A DNA stretch of 16,558 bases from Fidelibacterota bacterium (GTDB taxonomy: Bacteria; Fidelibacterota; UBA8477; JABMPR01). Shown piece by piece: positions 1 through 7,729 of this stretch. Below the pieces are notes generated by a model. The model was given only the letters and a program-made list of their open reading frames with translations. It made no database searches and was not told the DNA's origin. Numbering within the stretch: position 1 is the stretch's first letter; each line of letters begins with the position of its first letter. A program made the translations under genes and the position numbers. The stretch is from NCBI GenBank assembly GCA_030595455.1, contig JAUVDF010000003.1, forward strand, positions 1 through 16,558. The letters run 5' to 3'.

Positions 1-53
1 ATTATAGTGCTTGGTGTCCCCTGGCTTAATATTGCCTGAGTCCCTGCTTTAAT

Positions 54-482
54 TTACTGACTATCAACCAAGCCGTTGAGACCATTGAGTATGGATTTTT
101 CATCAAGACCATATTCTACGATTGCATCGCCTAATTTATGCTCATCAGATATGGCACATGATGTACAACCGCCCAAATGGTGATCTGAAAGGATCTTTTG
201 GGCATCAGGATGTTGTGCAAGGACATCCCCGATATTCATATCAGAGCTGAAGGACTTACTGCCATCAAAAGCAGCCTCCTCTGCACTAGTTGGCACCTGT
301 GGAGCAGTCTGAATCTGCTTGATTGAAGCATTGACATGGGCGCGAACACTAAAGAGATCCTGGTGTAGACTTGCTATCTCCTTGGTTAATCTGGACGTTC
401 TTCTCCATAGCATGAATGATGGTATACTAAAAAGCAGGGCAAGACTGGCAATAACAGGTAACGTCATATTAAATAGCTCCAT
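54..482 (-). CDS. Membrane-anchored DUF1858 domain protein
   Basis: A 142-aa protein with one hydrophobic segment at about residues 6-25, followed by basic residues (WRR), which suggests an N-terminal anchor with the rest in the cytoplasm. A probable coiled-coil or linker stretch follows (about 30-80). The C-terminal 60 residues match DUF1858, the small domain found near hybrid-cluster/ScdA-type proteins: a 'NIGDVLAQHP' start, then a GGCTSC motif (C106, C109), then a closing LNGL. What is known of the family: the Cys pair is usual and the biochemical role is unclear, with redox or Fe-S functions suggested. The start codon ATG overlaps the stop of the 93-aa gene by one base (TAATG) and no clear ribosome binding site is seen, so translation is probably coupled. 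It is the last visible gene of the dehydratase-like operon. DUF1858 domains are often cytosolic and stand-alone, so the anchor is notable. The domain call is firm, the function is not. Confidence 0.75.
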   Translation of the reverse strand: MELFNMTLPVIASLALLFSIPSFMLWRRTSRLTKEIASLHQDLFSVRAHVNASIKQIQTAPQVPTSAEEAAFDGSKSFSSDMNIGDVLAQHPDAQKILSDHHLGGCTSCAISDEHKLGDAIVEYGLDEKSILNGLNGLVDSQ

Positions 483-763
483 TAATTCACTAAGATTTCA
501 GCGAGTTGTTCTTTTAGATCTTCGGAATCAAGTTCTTCCGAGTTGTTGAGACGACCCACCACAGTTTCAATATTTTTCATGGCTCTCTCCTTTTTTAAAG
601 TCAGAAAGTAACCATCGAAAATATGATCACCGCGCATTGCGCGATCAATTTCAACGTCCTTGTTGTGTTCATTCAGCTCACTGAAATAGACAACTCGAAT
701 TTCCTTAGAATACGTATTATCCCGATAAATTTCAAACATGATCTTATCTTGGTACACCATCAT
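482..763 (-). CDS. Unrecognised 93-aa protein in the dehydratase-like operon
   Basis: I do not recognise the family. The protein is soluble, has no cysteine, no signal peptide and no membrane segment, and is rich in charged residues. The first half looks like mixed beta strand (FEIYRD...IRVVYFSEL), the second half like helices ending in an acidic LxxQLAEIL segment. It starts 11 nt after the stop of the activase fusion, with AAGG (overlapping that stop codon) 9 nt before the ATG at 763. It ends in a one-base TAATG overlap with the DUF1858 gene. An internal ATG at 739 is possible but lacks a ribosome binding site. The tight packing between two Fe-S-associated genes argues that it is a real gene and works with them, for example as a small subunit, assembly factor or adaptor. 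That role is inference from context only. Confidence 0.65.
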   Translation of the reverse strand: MMVYQDKIMFEIYRDNTYSKEIRVVYFSELNEHNKDVEIDRAMRGDHIFDGYFLTLKKERAMKNIETVVGRLNNSEELDSEDLKEQLAEILVN

Positions 764-774
764 AATAGTCGGCC

Positions 775-3700
775 TTATTTTTCCAACACTGGTTCGAGTT
801 CAGCCTCAACTTTATCAGCATACTGACCATTTCTATTCCCGGTTATTGGTATTTCTAACGTACCGGTCTTAAGATTCTCACTTAATTCAGCCTTATAGAG
901 TTCAAGCTGTTTTTCAATATCCTGCTTGGTGTTAGCCTCTTTGACCTTATTCTCCTGAAACCTCTTCAAAAAATAGCTGATTGTTTCAACTCTGATCTTG
1001 ATGGAACCGGTTGGTTTGTTCTCATCCAGATCTTTGAAGTTAAAATAAGGAGTGCCTGAGTTCTCTACTATTTCTTCAACGATGGAATAAATAGGTGCAT
1101 CATGGCCACACTTAAAGTTGGACAATTCCAGCGCTACTAGATTGGGATGGCGGGCAGTAAACTTCGCGCCCCACAGCTTTCTGCTGGTGTTTTCGCTATA
1201 GGCATTTTTCCAAACATCGGTGACTTCCAGCGGATGGGATATTACACCGGAATTGACTTCATCTCCAAAGAGTCGTTCCAGCATGTCTTCATCAATGGGC
1301 AAACTATCCTGGGTAAATACCGGGTATCCCAGTTTTTGAAACTCAACTAATATTTCATGATTGATGCCAGGATCCCCGTGGTAAGGACGACCCAGGACGA
1401 CAATCCCCAGCTTTTGCTCTTCTTCTAGTTTATCAAGTACGACCCGGGCTCTTTGGCGCTGGGATGCGGTGTACTGCTCCAGAGCTTTGTATCCAGCAGC
1501 AATGGCTCGCTCATTCTCAGCTTTGGACAGTCCTAGAACATCCTTAAAATCCAAAAACATCTGGCGTGCAAATAGCTTGGGATCAGCAATATTCACAAAG
1601 GTGTTCATGTAAGTAATCCCCTTGTCTTTGAAAATATCACCTTCTTTAATAAAAGCCGCTTTTACTGATTCCGGCGTGGCAGTCACTGTGGGACATGCCC
1701 GGCAATCCACTGTATTTTTCAGATCCGTGTTTAGATCATCGATCATGGGGAAAAAGATGATATCCAATGGTTTCCGTTTATGCTTATGATAAATCAGATT
1801 ATGGACATGTGGTATCCCCAGTTTACTTGGGAAACACGGGTCAATAGAGCCCCGTTTAACACCCTCTTTATACAGTTTCTCTGTGGTGTAGTCTGAGTAG
1901 ACTAGATTTTTATACGGAATACCCAGACTTTCAAAATAGGCTGTAAATAGTGGCGTTGTTGAATACATGTTTAAAACACGGGGAATCCCAATCCTGATCT
2001 GTGATCGGTTTTTCATCAACTCGACCTGTTTCTTCTGATTGCTCGTCAGCTGAATTCTTGGCAGGGGATCTGCAATAATCTCTGGCTCATAGCTCTGAAA
2101 TATTTCTTTAGAGGCCAGTTCCATAAAATTGGGATTCGCATCTAATTTGGCATCCAGACCTTTTTTAATCTCGCGCATATCGTTCACATCTTCCACGAGA
2201 CCTTTCTCACAGGAGTTCCCCACGATCAGTCTTTTTGCACCAGATTCCAAAGGTACTTTCGATTGAAATTCAGGTTTCTCTTTGCGTGAGTAGAACCTTG
2301 TTGGACGAGGTTCCTGTGGACCTGTTTTATATGAGAACCGATCGTCTGCATTTTCCATCGGATGTTGAATTTTTACATCAATAAATGTCCGCAGACATTT
2401 ATTCTTACAAAAATAACAGCGGGTATCTTCGGAAGTATGTGATTGGTACTCTATCTTTTTGGCGGCTTCCAATCCTATAAAAGTTGATTCACGACCATTC
2501 TCCCATAAGCGAATCGCTTCGATACCGGCACCAATGGCACCACTTTCACCGCAATGCTCATGAACGATAATATTGGCAGGTTCTTCCTTACCACGGAAGC
2601 GTGACTCAATGAAATCTACCTGGGATTTAACTGCTGCCATGTTATGCTGAGTACCACCCTGGAGGACAAAATTAGTCCCCAGCTTGGAGAGGTTAGGAAT
2701 CTGCGACACATACAGCCAAATATTCTTTGGTAGCACGTTCGCTAATCCAGCCATAATTTCTTCCTTCTTCCAACCCTGTCTCTGAAAGTCCACAATGTCT
2801 GACTGCATAAATACAGCACAGCCATAACCAAAGTCCGGCATTGACTCAGCTTGAAAAGCATTATCGGCATATTCTTCAACCGGGATACCAAAGTCTTGCG
2901 CTGTACTTTGCAAGAAGTAGCCGTTCCCAGCAGAACACTGAGTGTTCAGCTTAAAGTCCTTTACCTGACGGTTGTGAAGAATCATAATTTTGATGTCCTG
3001 ACCGCCTACATCACAGATAACATCAACTTCCTTATAAAAGTGAAGCGCTGATTCTGTATGCGCCACGGTCTCGACAATGGCTGCGTCCGCACCCAAAACA
3101 TCTGATAGGACATCTTTGGCATAACCGGTTGTTCCAATACCTAGAATCTTCAGGGTGGCTCCCTGGAGTTCCACTTGCTCTTGAACACTGGCCACAATAT
3201 CCTTAGTATCCTCAATGGGATTACCCTTGGAGAGTTGATAGGACTTGACTAATACGTTCTTATCCCGATCCAGGAGAACCGCTTTGGTTGATGTTGAGCC
3301 GCCATCCAATCCAATAAATGCTTCTACAACTTGACCTTCCACAAATACCGCGGGATTAAACGGTTTCTTGGCATACTTTTTAAGAAAAGTGTCCAGTTCC
3401 TCTGATGAGTTACTCAAACCTTTATTGTTGCCTTTTTTCTCTAGAAGACGTCCTACATTTATGTACTGTTCAAGTGCTGAATAACCTTCATACCGACCAA
3501 TCTCATCTTCTTCTTCCAGACCAAACTCAACTGCGCCAATGGCAGCAAAATATTGAGCATTTTCAGGAACTGTGATCAGAGACTTGGGATCTACTCCTTC
3601 AGGAAGTTGAAAATCCCGCTCAGCCCACACCAGCGGTATATTTTCTTCCCAGGCTTCGCGCATTCCCTTGATATAGGTATTGGGACCACCCAGCAATAAT

Positions 3701-4368
3701 ACATTTGGACGTAATGTATGCCCCCGTGTCAAAACAGATAGATTCTGACCCACAATCGCTTCAAATAAGCTGGCCATAAGCTCACTGGTGGGGATCCCCT
3801 GTTTTTGGAGACTGTTGATATCTGTTTCTGCAAAGACACCACATTTACCAGCCACATGATGCAGCTTTACGCCATGGTAGGCTTGCTGTGATAATTCTTC
3901 AACAGGGATACGTAATTTGGCATTTATTTTATCAATGACCGCACCGGTACCACCAGCACATTTGTCATTCATGCTGGGGATTTTCTTTTTACGTCCCGTC
4001 TCAGGATCTTCCTTGAAAATAATTATTTTTGCATCTTGACCGCCCAGTTCGATCACTGATCCGGTATCGGGATATAATTTCTCAACAGCCAAACAAACTG
4101 CATTCACTTCCTGGACAAATTTAGCGCCAATGTGACGGGCTACATTTTTTCCACCACTACCCGTTATAAAAGCGTGGATAGATTCAGCAGGGATATCAGG
4201 GTGTTCTTTTTCAATCCGCTTTAAGAATTCCAGAACTTTTTCCGGTTGTTTGGTTTCATGTCGCTGATAGTCATGCCAGATTATTTTGTCTGCTTTATTA
4301 TCGACTAGAACAATTTTTACAGTGGTCGATCCAACATCAATTCCAAGTGTATACTGCTTATTAGTCAT
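775..4368 (-). CDS. Tandem 2-hydroxyacyl-CoA dehydratase activase fused to HgdB-like (DUF2229) domain
   Basis: A 1197-aa fusion. Residues 7-283 and 351-622 are two BcrAD/BadFG-type ASKHA ATPase domains, shown by phosphate loops DVGSTTVK (11-18) and LDGGSTSTK (354-362) and by GGQD motifs (109-112, 455-458). Each domain has two cysteines 39 residues apart (C137/C176 and C478/C517), the spacing of the [4Fe-4S]-bridging cysteines in the activator HgdC. A CxxCxxxC motif (C651, C654, C658) follows. From about residue 790 a DUF2229/HgdB-like domain begins (IGIPRVLNMY), with C845, C889/C892 and C1087. Known for the family: the activase hydrolyses ATP to push a low-potential electron onto the dehydratase or reductase partner. 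Inferred: one chain combines donor and part of the acceptor. The ATG at 4368 is preferred, with AGGG about 11 nt upstream. A TTG at 4389 would add 7 residues. It starts 32 nt after the COG3581-like gene. Family call is strong, substrate unknown. Confidence 0.9.
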   Translation of the reverse strand: MTNKQYTLGIDVGSTTVKIVLVDNKADKIIWHDYQRHETKQPEKVLEFLKRIEKEHPDIPAESIHAFITGSGGKNVARHIGAKFVQEVNAVCLAVEKLYPDTGSVIELGGQDAKIIIFKEDPETGRKKKIPSMNDKCAGGTGAVIDKINAKLRIPVEELSQQAYHGVKLHHVAGKCGVFAETDINSLQKQGIPTSELMASLFEAIVGQNLSVLTRGHTLRPNVLLLGGPNTYIKGMREAWEENIPLVWAERDFQLPEGVDPKSLITVPENAQYFAAIGAVEFGLEEEDEIGRYEGYSALEQYINVGRLLEKKGNNKGLSNSSEELDTFLKKYAKKPFNPAVFVEGQVVEAFIGLDGGSTSTKAVLLDRDKNVLVKSYQLSKGNPIEDTKDIVASVQEQVELQGATLKILGIGTTGYAKDVLSDVLGADAAIVETVAHTESALHFYKEVDVICDVGGQDIKIMILHNRQVKDFKLNTQCSAGNGYFLQSTAQDFGIPVEEYADNAFQAESMPDFGYGCAVFMQSDIVDFQRQGWKKEEIMAGLANVLPKNIWLYVSQIPNLSKLGTNFVLQGGTQHNMAAVKSQVDFIESRFRGKEEPANIIVHEHCGESGAIGAGIEAIRLWENGRESTFIGLEAAKKIEYQSHTSEDTRCYFCKNKCLRTFIDVKIQHPMENADDRFSYKTGPQEPRPTRFYSRKEKPEFQSKVPLESGAKRLIVGNSCEKGLVEDVNDMREIKKGLDAKLDANPNFMELASKEIFQSYEPEIIADPLPRIQLTSNQKKQVELMKNRSQIRIGIPRVLNMYSTTPLFTAYFESLGIPYKNLVYSDYTTEKLYKEGVKRGSIDPCFPSKLGIPHVHNLIYHKHKRKPLDIIFFPMIDDLNTDLKNTVDCRACPTVTATPESVKAAFIKEGDIFKDKGITYMNTFVNIADPKLFARQMFLDFKDVLGLSKAENERAIAAGYKALEQYTASQRQRARVVLDKLEEEQKLGIVVLGRPYHGDPGINHEILVEFQKLGYPVFTQDSLPIDEDMLERLFGDEVNSGVISHPLEVTDVWKNAYSENTSRKLWGAKFTARHPNLVALELSNFKCGHDAPIYSIVEEIVENSGTPYFNFKDLDENKPTGSIKIRVETISYFLKRFQENKVKEANTKQDIEKQLELYKAELSENLKTGTLEIPITGNRNGQYADKVEAELEPVLEK

Positions 4369-4400
4369 GTGATTATTTTCCCTAAACAATAATATTTATG

Positions 4401-6185
4401 CTATGCTACGAGACGAACTTTGCCATCCATTAAATCTGACACATGGAGTGCAAAATTAGCGGCAGTTCCGACAATTTCATTGACCTTCGGAACTGTGTAC
4501 ATTGGTTTCTTTAATACGGGATGGTCATTGACATATGCTTTCATTTCATCCAGTGATTTTCCAGTACGATCCAGAACATCTTGAAATTCCTGTCTGGCTT
4601 TGATGCGGGCATTACCCAGTGCCATCTGAACTCGGCTATGAGCATTAACTTCACCCTCTCCAGAGGTTTCAATTGGGAGATAGATTGCATCTTTATACAA
4701 TTCTACGACAGCAGCCTGGGCACCATCAGATTGGGTGCTGGGCATACAACCAAAGGGTTTAACGCTGAGCACCATATGAGCCAGTCCTTTGCTGTTATAG
4801 TAGATATTTTTCGCCACTTCCAGATGTCCTTCACCTCCGGCAGCCCGAGTATTATAAAATGGGTGTGCCATCCTCTGCAGCTCGTACTGATCCACCAATT
4901 CATGGAGTGTGCTGCCCAACGCTCGTTGTAAGCGTGTATACTCACGCTTAAATATTTTTTCTGCCAGCGTCATGGTACCAACTTTTTTCCGGTACCTAAC
5001 TTCATTTCCAAGCTGCTTATCAAGTCTCCAGAGCGGTGCATCTGAATCGTCTACCCCAATATGTTTGCGATCCTTGGCCTTCATCTTGTATTGGGCTAAA
5101 AGATACATGATCCAGGTACCAATGGGCTCTACCAGGACCTCCGCATTCTCTTGCTCCAGGAATCGGAACATATTGAAATTGCCATCACCCTCAGTAATCT
5201 GAGCCCAGAATTCACCGGTAACTTTCACAATTGGTTTTACTCTGAAGCGATCAACTTCGATCTCGTTAAATCGTGCTCCTGCTTTATTCAAAGTCCGAGA
5301 ATAAGCTTTACCCACTAACTGATCTACAAACTTTCCAACATAGTTGATACTGCCACCCAATTTCGTCCCTGCCAAAAATTTGGTCCACCCATTATTCACG
5401 TCGAAACGTTTCCTGTCCCGCATGACATCATGGAGATAATCAAGCGTTTCTTCCATCACTGCATCGGTTTTGCCTTCTTCCACCTCATAGGGACGAATTT
5501 GATAACCAACTTCATTAATCATATCGCCCACATTGAAAGCATTTATCACACCTAGGAAAAAGTCTAAATTCATATCCAGACCCGATTCCATCTCAGACTG
5601 GTTCAAGCCTCCTCCCTGTTGAAATAGAATCACTCGAAATCCATCAAATCCAGAATTACGCAGGGCAAGACGATATTCAGCCTCATACATGCCAAACCGG
5701 CAAGGTCCACAAGCGCCGGCTGTTAACAGTACATAGTTATCAATTATTTCTTTGCGATTTAATCCGGATTCTTCCAGACCATGTAAATACTGGATCAAAT
5801 TACCGACTGTGAAATAGGTGGGGTTACACTGACCATTATTACCGTACTCTTTTCCCAACTGAAAAGCTTTTACATCGGGAGTAGGAATAGCATTAACTTT
5901 ATAGCCAAGCCCTCTGAGCACACCTTCCAGTAAATGTTCATGACGCCAGGTTAATCCCCCAAATAACAGTGTTGTCGTTGCTCGTTCTGCCTTAGTGAAC
6001 ATATTCTCAACTGGTTTGGCAAACTGCTGAATTGTCGTTTTCTCTATTCCAGCAGCCTGCTCCAGTCGTGAACGTTCGTCCTCAATCATGGACCGAATGA
6101 ATGCTTCTTTAGAGACAAAACTTTTATTTCCAACCGGGTCACCTGGTAATTGGTCTGAAGTTATTTGAGTACGACTTGATGCCAT
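4401..6185 (-). CDS. 2-hydroxyglutaryl-CoA dehydratase-like (HgdB/COG3581-type) protein
   Basis: A 594-aa cytosolic protein resembling the uncharacterised COG3581 branch of the 2-hydroxyacyl-CoA dehydratase/benzoyl-CoA reductase superfamily. It contains exactly four cysteines: C120 (GQCNPTYFTVGNL), C159 and C162 (GACGPCRFG) and C480 (PFGCMPSTQSDG). All sit in glycine-rich, conserved-looking motifs, so they probably bind an Fe-S cluster. The ATG at 6185 is chosen because AAAGGA lies 7 nt upstream. An in-frame TTG at 6263 would add 26 residues but has no such site, and the candidate sigma-54 promoter sits inside that extension. It is first in the operon, ahead of the activase fusion that probably reduces it. 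The true substrate cannot be read from sequence: dehydration of a 2-hydroxyacyl-CoA, or reduction of another small molecule as in double-cubane relatives, are both possible. Confidence 0.85.
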   Translation of the reverse strand: MASSRTQITSDQLPGDPVGNKSFVSKEAFIRSMIEDERSRLEQAAGIEKTTIQQFAKPVENMFTKAERATTTLLFGGLTWRHEHLLEGVLRGLGYKVNAIPTPDVKAFQLGKEYGNNGQCNPTYFTVGNLIQYLHGLEESGLNRKEIIDNYVLLTAGACGPCRFGMYEAEYRLALRNSGFDGFRVILFQQGGGLNQSEMESGLDMNLDFFLGVINAFNVGDMINEVGYQIRPYEVEEGKTDAVMEETLDYLHDVMRDRKRFDVNNGWTKFLAGTKLGGSINYVGKFVDQLVGKAYSRTLNKAGARFNEIEVDRFRVKPIVKVTGEFWAQITEGDGNFNMFRFLEQENAEVLVEPIGTWIMYLLAQYKMKAKDRKHIGVDDSDAPLWRLDKQLGNEVRYRKKVGTMTLAEKIFKREYTRLQRALGSTLHELVDQYELQRMAHPFYNTRAAGGEGHLEVAKNIYYNSKGLAHMVLSVKPFGCMPSTQSDGAQAAVVELYKDAIYLPIETSGEGEVNAHSRVQMALGNARIKARQEFQDVLDRTGKSLDEMKAYVNDHPVLKKPMYTVPKVNEIVGTAANFALHVSDLMDGKVRLVA

Positions 6186-6247
6186 GAGAGTATCCTTTTT
6201 AAATATTTTTCCCAAACTGATCATGCAGATGGGACACAGCACATTTG

Positions 6248-6262
6248 TCAAGAAATGTGCCA
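6248..6262 (-). promoter_or_regulatory. Candidate sigma-54 (-24/-12) promoter of the dehydratase-like operon
   Basis: On the minus strand the sequence reads TGGCAC-ATTTC-TTGA. The -24 element is a perfect TGGCAC, the 5-nt gap is correct, and the -12 element is TTGA instead of TTGC. The expected start site would be near 6236, about 50 nt before the ATG at 6185. The gene just upstream encodes a sigma-54-dependent activator, which strengthens the call. The mismatch at the last -12 base is a real weakness. The same TTGACA could also be read as a sigma-70 -35 box, but the hexamer 17 nt further on (CTGCAT) is a poor -10. Confidence 0.5.
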
Positions 6263-6263
6263 A

Positions 6264-6277
6264 AGCCTTAACAGGCT
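6264..6277 (-). terminator. Short hairpin between response regulator and operon (weak terminator?)
   Basis: AGCCT-TAAC-AGGCT forms a 5-bp stem with a 4-nt loop, about 70 nt past the response regulator stop. On the minus strand only three T residues follow, so termination would be weak. It abuts the candidate -24 element, so it could also be chance structure. Confidence 0.25.
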
Positions 6278-6344
6278 ATTATTAAAGAATTTAACTGATT
6301 TTTAAATTCGAATTAATTAGGGAAAACGCAATAAAATACTTGCA

Positions 6345-7724
6345 CTACTGATCGAATTTTCTGGCATCTATATCGAGATTTTTCATCTTTTGTTGCAGGA
6401 ACTGACGTTTCATTCCCATCTGAATTGCTGCCTTTGAAATATTGCCTCTGGTCATGAGGAGGGCTTCCTCAATGAGAGCTATCTCAAGGTCAGTAATGTA
6501 GGATTGTTTGGCCTGTTTAAAATCTCTGCCATCCAAAGCATATCCAGTTGAAACAGGGTCATGCCGAAATAATTGTGATTCCAGTTGCTTGTGATCAAGA
6601 GTATCTCCGGACAATACAACCAAACTTTCCATAACATTTCGCAATTCACGTACATTGCCAGGCCAGGTATGCTTTAAGAGCAGCTCACGAATGGCTGGTG
6701 TCATCTCTAAATTATGCTTGGCATTCACCGAAACGAATCGATTGAAGAAGTGTTCAGCTAGAGGCAAAATATCTGACTTGCGTTCTCTCAGTGGTGGAAT
6801 CGAGACTTCCACAACGTTTATGCGATAGTATAAATCTTCTCTGAATTCACCCTGAGTGACCAATTCATGCAAATTTTGATTGGTGGCTGTGATAATACGA
6901 GCATTGGTTGTTACCGTACTGGTGGATCCGAGGGGTGTTACCTGACCTTCTTCCAGGGCACGTAGAACTTTGGCCTGACAGCCTTTGTCCATATCCCCGA
7001 TTTCATCTAAAAAGAGAGTCCCATTATGGGCTAGTTGAAATTTACCCGGCGTATCCTTGGTAGCACCGGAGAAAGCTCCTTTTTTAAATCCAAAGAGTTC
7101 ACTTTCGATCAGTTCTTTTGGCAGGGCTGCACAATTAACTGCGATAAAGGGTCCGTCCGGTCTTTGACTCTGATCATGAATGCTCCTGGCCACCAGCTCT
7201 TTTCCCGTCCCACTCTCACCGGTGATGTGGACTGTGACTTCTGTTTCAGCCACCTTATGAATGGTCTCTTTTAATAATTCCAGGGCATGACTCTTCCCGA
7301 TAATGGATTCTGAGGCACCTTCAATAGTTTCCCGTAGGCGCTTATTCTCCATTTCAAGGCAGATCTTCTCATTTGCATGGGTTATTATTTTTCTTAATTC
7401 ATTTAATTTATATGGTTTAGTAACATAATCGTAGGCACCGGCTTTCATCGCCGCAACTGCTGTCTTTTCAGATCCATGGGCAGTAATCATAATAGCGATA
7501 GGAGGCTTATTCAGTGACCTAAGCTTCTCAAGAACCTGAATTCCATTCATTTTAGGCATACTCAAGTCGAGTAAGACTATACCTGGATGCTCTTGCTGAA
7601 TTTTCTCCCAGGTATCCAGACCATCTACAGCCTGAATAATCTCATAGGTTTGTTTTAAGCCTCTCGCCAATGCTTCACGAGCAACTGTATCATCATCGGC
7701 AATCAGGATCTTTAATTTTTCCAT
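6345..7724 (-). CDS. NtrC-family sigma-54-dependent response regulator
   Basis: Cytosolic transcription activator of about 459 aa (numbering from the ATG). Receiver domain 1-118: acidic pocket ADDD (9-12), phosphoacceptor D53 in LLDLSMP, and K103. AAA+ domain about 140-370: Walker A GESGTGKE (169-176), Walker B GTLFLDEIGD (235-244), and the sigma-54-contacting loop GAFSGA (216-221), a Thr-to-Ser variant of GAFTGA. A conserved WPGNVREL follows at about 354-361. The C-terminal Fis-type helix-turn-helix is at about 427-452. The domain set and length are complete. The GTG at 7730 overlaps the kinase stop (TAGTG) and could be the start, but the ATG at 7724 is preferred because it begins right at the receiver fold. 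No strong ribosome binding site is seen, so coupling to the kinase is likely. The gap to the next operon is 159 bp and holds a sigma-54-like promoter, the likely target. Confidence 0.95.
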   Translation of the reverse strand: MEKLKILIADDDTVAREALARGLKQTYEIIQAVDGLDTWEKIQQEHPGIVLLDLSMPKMNGIQVLEKLRSLNKPPIAIMITAHGSEKTAVAAMKAGAYDYVTKPYKLNELRKIITHANEKICLEMENKRLRETIEGASESIIGKSHALELLKETIHKVAETEVTVHITGESGTGKELVARSIHDQSQRPDGPFIAVNCAALPKELIESELFGFKKGAFSGATKDTPGKFQLAHNGTLFLDEIGDMDKGCQAKVLRALEEGQVTPLGSTSTVTTNARIITATNQNLHELVTQGEFREDLYYRINVVEVSIPPLRERKSDILPLAEHFFNRFVSVNAKHNLEMTPAIRELLLKHTWPGNVRELRNVMESLVVLSGDTLDHKQLESQLFRHDPVSTGYALDGRDFKQAKQSYITDLEIALIEEALLMTRGNISKAAIQMGMKRQFLQQKMKNLDIDARKFDQ

Positions 7725-7729
7725 AGTCA

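Noticed and set aside
1..53. Terminator or promoter after the DUF1858 gene
   Set aside because: No stem with a T-tract is visible. A TATAAT at the extreme left edge (minus strand) cannot be judged because the sequence ends there.
4703..4945. Open frames on both strands inside the HgdB-like gene (4581-4931 plus, 4703-4945 minus)
   Set aside because: They lie wholly within a well-supported gene and show no domain or start signal.
6186..6263. TTG-started 26-residue N-terminal extension of the HgdB-like protein, with CPIC
   Set aside because: The ATG at 6185 has a well-spaced AAAGGA, while the TTG has none, and the extension overlaps the promoter and leader. The CPIC is therefore probably not translated.
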